Part shown: in pieces, positions 60,801 through 64,000 of the stretch
Layout of the letters: the number at the start of each line of letters is the position of its first letter
How positions within the stretch are numbered: the stretch's first letter is position 1
NCBI GenBank assembly: GCA_905221605.1
Contig: CAJNDS010001112.1
Span: 1,256,972-1,320,971 of the forward strand
From: Symbiodinium natans
Lineage: Eukaryota > Sar > Dinophyceae > Suessiales > Symbiodiniaceae
DNA: 64,000 nt
Direction: 5' to 3'
Program-made: the position numbers and the translations under genes
Notes under the pieces: generated by a model
Told to the model about the DNA's origin: nothing
The model's database searches: none
What the model saw: only the letters and a program-made list of their open reading frames with translations

Positions 60801-62532
60801 TTACAATGCTGCAGTTGCTTGGTTCCGTGCTGTTTTCTGCTGGAGAGAGGAGGGGAGGCTTCACTTCAAGTGGCTGGATGTCCAGGAAGGTTGGATGCAG
60901 TTATCGTTCGCTGACGATGATTTTACCAGCGCAGTTCTTTCTTGGCTTAGCTGGCTTCGGTTGCTGGGTAAAGTGCCCCCTTTCGTCGTGCAGCTTACTG
61001 TCGTCACGGATACTGAACGATGGCGGGAATGTGTGCAACATCTTACGCGTTTCTACTTCGATTGCGTTTTCATGATTGAGTCGGTTCCTGCTTCTCACGG
61101 GGACAGGGTTCGTCGTTGCTGATGGGCAAGTGCGAGTAAGTGCCATGCAAAAGCGGTCTGTGTGCGCGGTGGTCAAAGAGCCACGGCCGATTTGAGTCGC
61201 CTGTTCCTGTAAGTGCAGTGGTCGTGCGCCATTGTCTCTTTTGTGCTGGCTGTGATGCCACGACAGGCCTGACATTGACTGAGCGCCTGTGAGAGAGAGG
61301 GTTTTCGATGAGTATGCACTGTGCCAGGCCGACGTGCTCAACTCGCCTCTGGTCATCGTGGCGCGCACTGACGCGGAGGCGGCCACGATGATCGACACGA
61401 ACATCGTGCCTCCGACCGATTGTGGGAGTTGAGAGGGGTGGGAAGGGGAGATCCAGGTGGGAAGGGTGCATGTAGGGTTTAGCCTTCGAGGCCTTGGCAG
61501 CTTAGTGGAGCTGGGTTGGCAAAAAGAAGCCGCCACATTGAATGGTCTGATTTGGAATGCACATTGGTCCGACTGTCGTCTGGAGTTACTTTCGTGGCTG
61601 TTGTAACTTCTGGGTTCTTGCTTGTCCCTTCCAGTCCCCTTGCGGCACTACAAAGGCGACCACTAGATATAACCAATGCTGTACATGTCAATGCACGAAG
61701 AATGCCCATCGTTGGCCATTCTTCCCTTTCACCAGCCAAGGATCCGATCGACCACCCCCACATCAAGGGCGCCACCGTCAAGGGCGTGGAGCCCCTCTAT
61801 GAGGCCATGCGCAAGGGCACCGACAAGGACTGGGAGGAGCGATCCGGATGCATGACTTTCCCGGATGCCGTTGCCAAGGCCATGAAGGCCAAGGGCCAGG
61901 ACCCGGCCAAGTGGCTGCAGGATTCCCGCAAGATGTCTTTGGACCAGATGAAGAAGGCGGCCTCTGGCATGGGCCTGGAGGTCTTCTTCGATTGGGATGC
62001 AGCTCGGTCCGTGGAGGGCTACTACCGAATCAAGGGCTCCACCGAGTTCTGCATCGAGCGCGCCATTGCCTTTGCTCCCTATGCTGACTGCATTTGGATG
62101 GAGACTGGCAAGCCGATCCTGGCGCAGGCCACGCAGTTCGCGAAGGAGGTCCGTGGCGCAGTGCCTCACCAGATGCTTTCTTACAACCTTAGCCCGTCCT
62201 TCAACTGGGACACCGCCGGCATGACCGATGCTCAGATGGAGTCCTTCATCTGGGACCTGGCCAAGCTCGGCTTCTGCTGGCAGTTCATCACCTTGGCAGG
62301 CTTCCACTGCGATGCTTTGAACATTGACCTCTTCGCCAAGGAGTATGCCAAGCGAGGTGCGGCCGCGTACGTGCAGATGATCCAGCGCAAGGAGCGCGAG
62401 CACAAGGTGGAGACCCTTACCCACCAGAAGTGGAGCGGCTCTGAGATCGTGGACGAGATGGGCAACATCGTCAGCGGCGGACTTTCCTCCACCGGCATCA
62501 TGTCTGCCGGTGTCACGGAGAAGCAGTTCTAA
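54848..62532 (+). CDS. Isocitrate lyase, 13 recognised exons
   Basis: Glyoxylate-cycle enzyme that splits isocitrate to glyoxylate and succinate. Exons: 54848-54948, 56118-56160, 56629-56724, 56845-56892, 57198-57247, 57649-57727, 58048-58091, 58445-58493, 58644-58757, 59053-59115, 59884-59919, 61328-61405, 61741-62532 (stop TAA). These join in frame to about 530 residues, close to the family length, but the first exon and start codon are not secure. Motifs in order: [79 protein letters not shown] (catalytic KKCGH), [37 protein letters not shown] and AGVTEKQF. Donors are GC (6), GT (4) and GA (2); every internal acceptor is AG|G. Introns hold telomere-like patches, a foldback element and two RT fragments. 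Confidence 0.92.
54986..55030 (+). repeat. Telomere-like patch in isocitrate lyase intron 1
   Basis: Degenerate CCCTAAA units directly upstream of the retroelement fragment. A second patch (CCCTAAACCGCAAACCCCAA) follows the fragment at 55966. Confidence 0.8.
55040..55936 (+). CDS. Probable non-LTR retrotransposon C-terminal fragment in isocitrate lyase intron 1
   Basis: 298 codons from ATG to TGA with good coding composition. It contains [13 protein letters not shown], resembling the W-x-W-x-GH-x-x-R motif after the RT thumb in non-LTR elements, and a long Trp/Leu/Arg-rich tail ([30 protein letters not shown]). No polymerase active site is present, so it is only the C-terminal part. Both ends abut telomere-like patches. 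It lies between the first two recognised exons of isocitrate lyase. An alternative is an unrelated ORF in a large intron. Confidence 0.45.
   Translation: MGAVSLSHRVLSIFRVHGVTLLVWTLGLRTHPSWHDVRQLPDVRHVAKIFAYSYWGQLFDGLACTMQWKWVGHTLRSSAAALVKPFFADGCHSDVNAYGLRRARTGPDNTGMRPVAKFLQSRGLDLEVVRDCAQWASLLPQYRAYWGVNAREPGGNVQLCSPELMSWEVRCLQGTVHGSITVLVRYSETCGMMQLAQLRRVEGWVLHQAGMRSVVADAGSFLGEAWNLVVGELLPAVMTDCTRHVRLHWDGLSNSALRLLPNTCQALWMKRVVIKVSEIGLRLPSDAGVGVAWLVALA
56471..56540 (+). repeat. CCCTAAG/CCCTAAA array in isocitrate lyase intron 2
   Basis: Five CCCTAAG units then CCCTAAA units. Confidence 0.9.
56919..56955 (-). repeat. GGGTTTA array in isocitrate lyase intron 4
   Basis: Four to five units 27 bp after exon 4. 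Similar short patches lie in introns 3, 5 and 6 at 56782-56812, 57283-57320 and 57729-57775. Confidence 0.85.
57405..57428. repeat. Poly-C run in isocitrate lyase intron 5
   Basis: About 23 consecutive C followed by A6. Confidence 0.9.
57915..58018 (+). mobile_element. MITE-like foldback family 3, copy b (isocitrate lyase intron 6)
   Basis: TTGGGATGTTCCCCTTGTAC at the left and GGGGGAGCATCCCAA at the right with AAGGACTGTTAGT inside; inverted ends about 30 bp. It is homologous to 26625-26725. Confidence 0.75.
59593..59821 (+). repeat. Nonamer variant array (CCCTATAAA)n in isocitrate lyase intron 10
   Basis: About 25 units of CCCTATAAA with a few substitutions. A telomere-like patch also lies at 59184-59220. 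Confidence 0.9.
60038..61122 (+). pseudogene. Non-LTR retrotransposon fragment in isocitrate lyase intron 11
   Basis: Two overlapping frames make one broken gene. Frame 60038-60538 begins [15 protein letters not shown], the YLG motif at the start of the RT thumb, and continues through [20 protein letters not shown]. Coding then moves to the frame open at 60214-61122 ([20 protein letters not shown], then a Trp-rich tail) around 60370-60440. The polymerase core is absent, so the copy is 5' truncated, as is common for non-LTR elements. It sits in sense orientation between exons 11 and 12 of isocitrate lyase. Confidence 0.65.
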
Positions 62533-63018
62533 GCTGCTGTAGCCGTTTTGGCTGGCACAGAGCGTGCCTGGCATGCTTGGAGAGTAGATGCTCAGGCACC
62601 CGGGTTTTTCGTTAGTTCCTAGCCTGACAGGTTTTCGTAGCAACAGTGTTTTGCAGAGGGTAACAGGGCGACCTGCCTATCGGCCGGCAAGGTCGGAGTG
62701 TTAAGATGCATGTTGCAGCTGAAGACTTTCTTTGATGGTGTAGGAAGTGCCTTAGATATCAATTGAGGGAATCTCGTGTCGTGGAGTAAACACAGACAGG
62801 TCTTGCCCAGGCCCTGTACTTTTGGCACCGTGGTCGCGGTACATTCGGAGCTTTCTTGTCTTCGCTTGGCGTGCGGCCAATTTCAAGAACCAGACCCGAT
62901 GCGGCTCTCGCAGTCAGCAAAAAATGCCCGACACAGTTTATTTTTTGTCTCTCCCTCTCCCTCCCTCTCCCTCTCCCTCTCCCTCTTTGCGCTCCCTCAT
63001 GCTTGCCTACGCGCCTCC
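62533..63018 (+). other. Isocitrate lyase 3' region and CT-rich microsatellite
   Basis: The presumed 3' UTR begins at 62533. A (CTCCCT)n microsatellite fills about 62946-62990. Confidence 0.5.
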
Positions 63019-63470
63019 CTGATGGTGCTCACATGCCCGGTTTCGAACGGGTCGCTCTCGACTTTGCCATCGTCAATGCTCTTGGCGAGGGACATTGGCG
63101 TACCACCTTTGATGCTGATGGGACGGCTGCTGCTCAGGCATATGGGGAGCGCAAACGCGGCCACCTCAACACTGCTGCCCTTTGTCAGCACGCCGGAGTG
63201 CGATTCCAACCACTTGTCCTCACCGCACAGGGAACCATCACGGCTGAGGGTGCCGCAGTGCTTCACCGCATTGCTGAGGCTGCATCCAATGCTGAGGGAG
63301 CCTGCGTTTCAGCTCTCTTTGAGGACCTCCTCGAGCGGATAGCCGTTCTGATTGCGCGAGCCAATGGGCGCGCAGTCGCGCGGCGCCTGCGATCGCACAG
63401 CGCGGGTGCGTCCGCTGCGGGCGCAGCCATTGCGGCTGCTGCGGTACTCCAAGATGCTGGGGATCAGTGA
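63019..63470 (+). pseudogene. Retroelement C-terminal fragment
   Basis: The frame 62856-63470 is coding-like from about 63019: PGFERVALDFAIVNALGEGH, then AYGERKRGHLNTAALCQHAG, then FQPLVLTAQGTITAEGAAVL. I associate this pattern (D...VVNALG...YxERKRxH...F.P+.FTAQG) with the C-terminus of dinoflagellate RT-type polyproteins. The spaced D and E-x-K residues could be a nuclease-like fold, but this is inference. There is no RT core nearby, and the 5' part is interrupted by a CT-rich microsatellite. Confidence 0.45.
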
Positions 63471-64000
63471 TTGGGGAGATGGGGGAGACCGCAGTTCGTC
63501 GACGGGTTCTCGGCCTGCTTCTTTCTCAGCATGCTGCCGGTGCTGCCGCACATAGGCCTAGCTTGTCCGCATCGTCTCCTGAGCCCTGCCCTCGTGCGCT
63601 CATCTGGCCCGTTGTATGAGCCAAATCGAGTTCTCACAATGATTCTCACACTTCTCGGTCTGTCCCTGGTGGTAGGCGTTTCCGCCTGCGGTCTGCTGGG
63701 GGGTGTTTTTCTGTTTGTTTCCTCACATCTCTCACAAGCAGGGTTTGTGTGTGTGTATGTTACACGTTGTTTCATGTCGTAGCTCGCCAGTCGGGTGAGT
63801 ACATGGCACCTGTTGAGATATCTCCCTCTCCCTCTTCCTCTCCCTCTCCCTCTCCCTCTCCCTCTCCCTCTCCCTATCCTTTTCTCCCTCTCTCTGTATA
63901 TGCAACACGCACAAAGACACGGGTTTCGGCTTTTGGGAGGAAGTACTTTGTGATTTTGACCCACAGGTCGCAGATGCCGATCGTGGGTTGGCCAGACGGA
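63471..64000. other. Gene-free end with CTCCCT microsatellite
   Basis: (CTCCCT)n at about 63822-63892, TG-rich at 63743-63760. No gene recognised. Confidence 0.5.

Noticed and set aside
62537-62553. Second spliced-leader-like word (CTGTAGCCGTTTTGGCT)
   Set aside because: It lies just after the isocitrate lyase stop, has mismatches at key positions and lacks the CAAG end; likely chance.

Overview
The window looks like nuclear DNA of a dinoflagellate. Four signs support this. (1) An exact copy of at least 21 bases of the dinoflagellate spliced leader lies at 1893-1913. (2) A multi-exon isocitrate lyase gene uses GC, GA and GT donors with a strict AG|G acceptor rule. (3) Characteristic protein families are present: a MEI2-like RRM, a PELN-motif protein, and a large Ty1/copia element with extra enzyme domains. 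(4) All recognised coding sequence lies on the + strand. Plant-type telomere repeats (CCCTAAA/TTTAGGG) are scattered through the whole 64 kb in both orientations, dozens of arrays separated by 50 bp to 2 kb islands. I cannot name the genus.

Layout. 1-1000 and 15.3-16.7 kb carry small candidate exons that look like two copies of one unknown gene. 1893-2886 is a spliced-leader-tagged, intronless ORF, probably a reinserted mRNA copy. 4835-15234 is a 10.4 kb Ty1/copia retrotransposon with identical 248 bp LTRs, inserted in a CCCTAAA array with a 5 bp target duplication. Its polyprotein carries gag, protease, a cytosine-methyltransferase-like region, integrase, a 2-oxoglutarate/Fe(II)-dioxygenase-like region, reverse transcriptase, RNase H and a membrane-segment tail. 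It is broken by two frame changes and one in-frame TGA. 17-34 kb is mostly telomere-like arrays, microsatellites, short foldback (MITE-like) elements and a few possible exons.

34.7-37.0 kb holds two tandem copies (1227 bp period) of an ERD2/KDEL-receptor-like gene, each with GC-AG introns. 38585-39325 is an intronless APS kinase. 41171-43560 is a non-LTR retrotransposon ORF (RNase H followed by RT), bracketed on both sides by an octamer variant, CCCTAAAA. 43683-44934 has three exons of a PELN-motif protein. 47697-48392 is a MEI2-like RRM protein. 54848-62532 is isocitrate lyase in at least 13 exons; its introns hold telomere-like repeats, one foldback element and two fragments of non-LTR retrotransposons. 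63.0-63.5 kb is another retroelement fragment.

The most interesting material is: the copia element with both a DNA-methylation-writer-like and a dioxygenase-like region; its half-tRNA primer site; the spread of telomere-like arrays into introns and around RT genes; and the spliced-leader relic. All functional statements are from reading motifs by eye; no searches were run.
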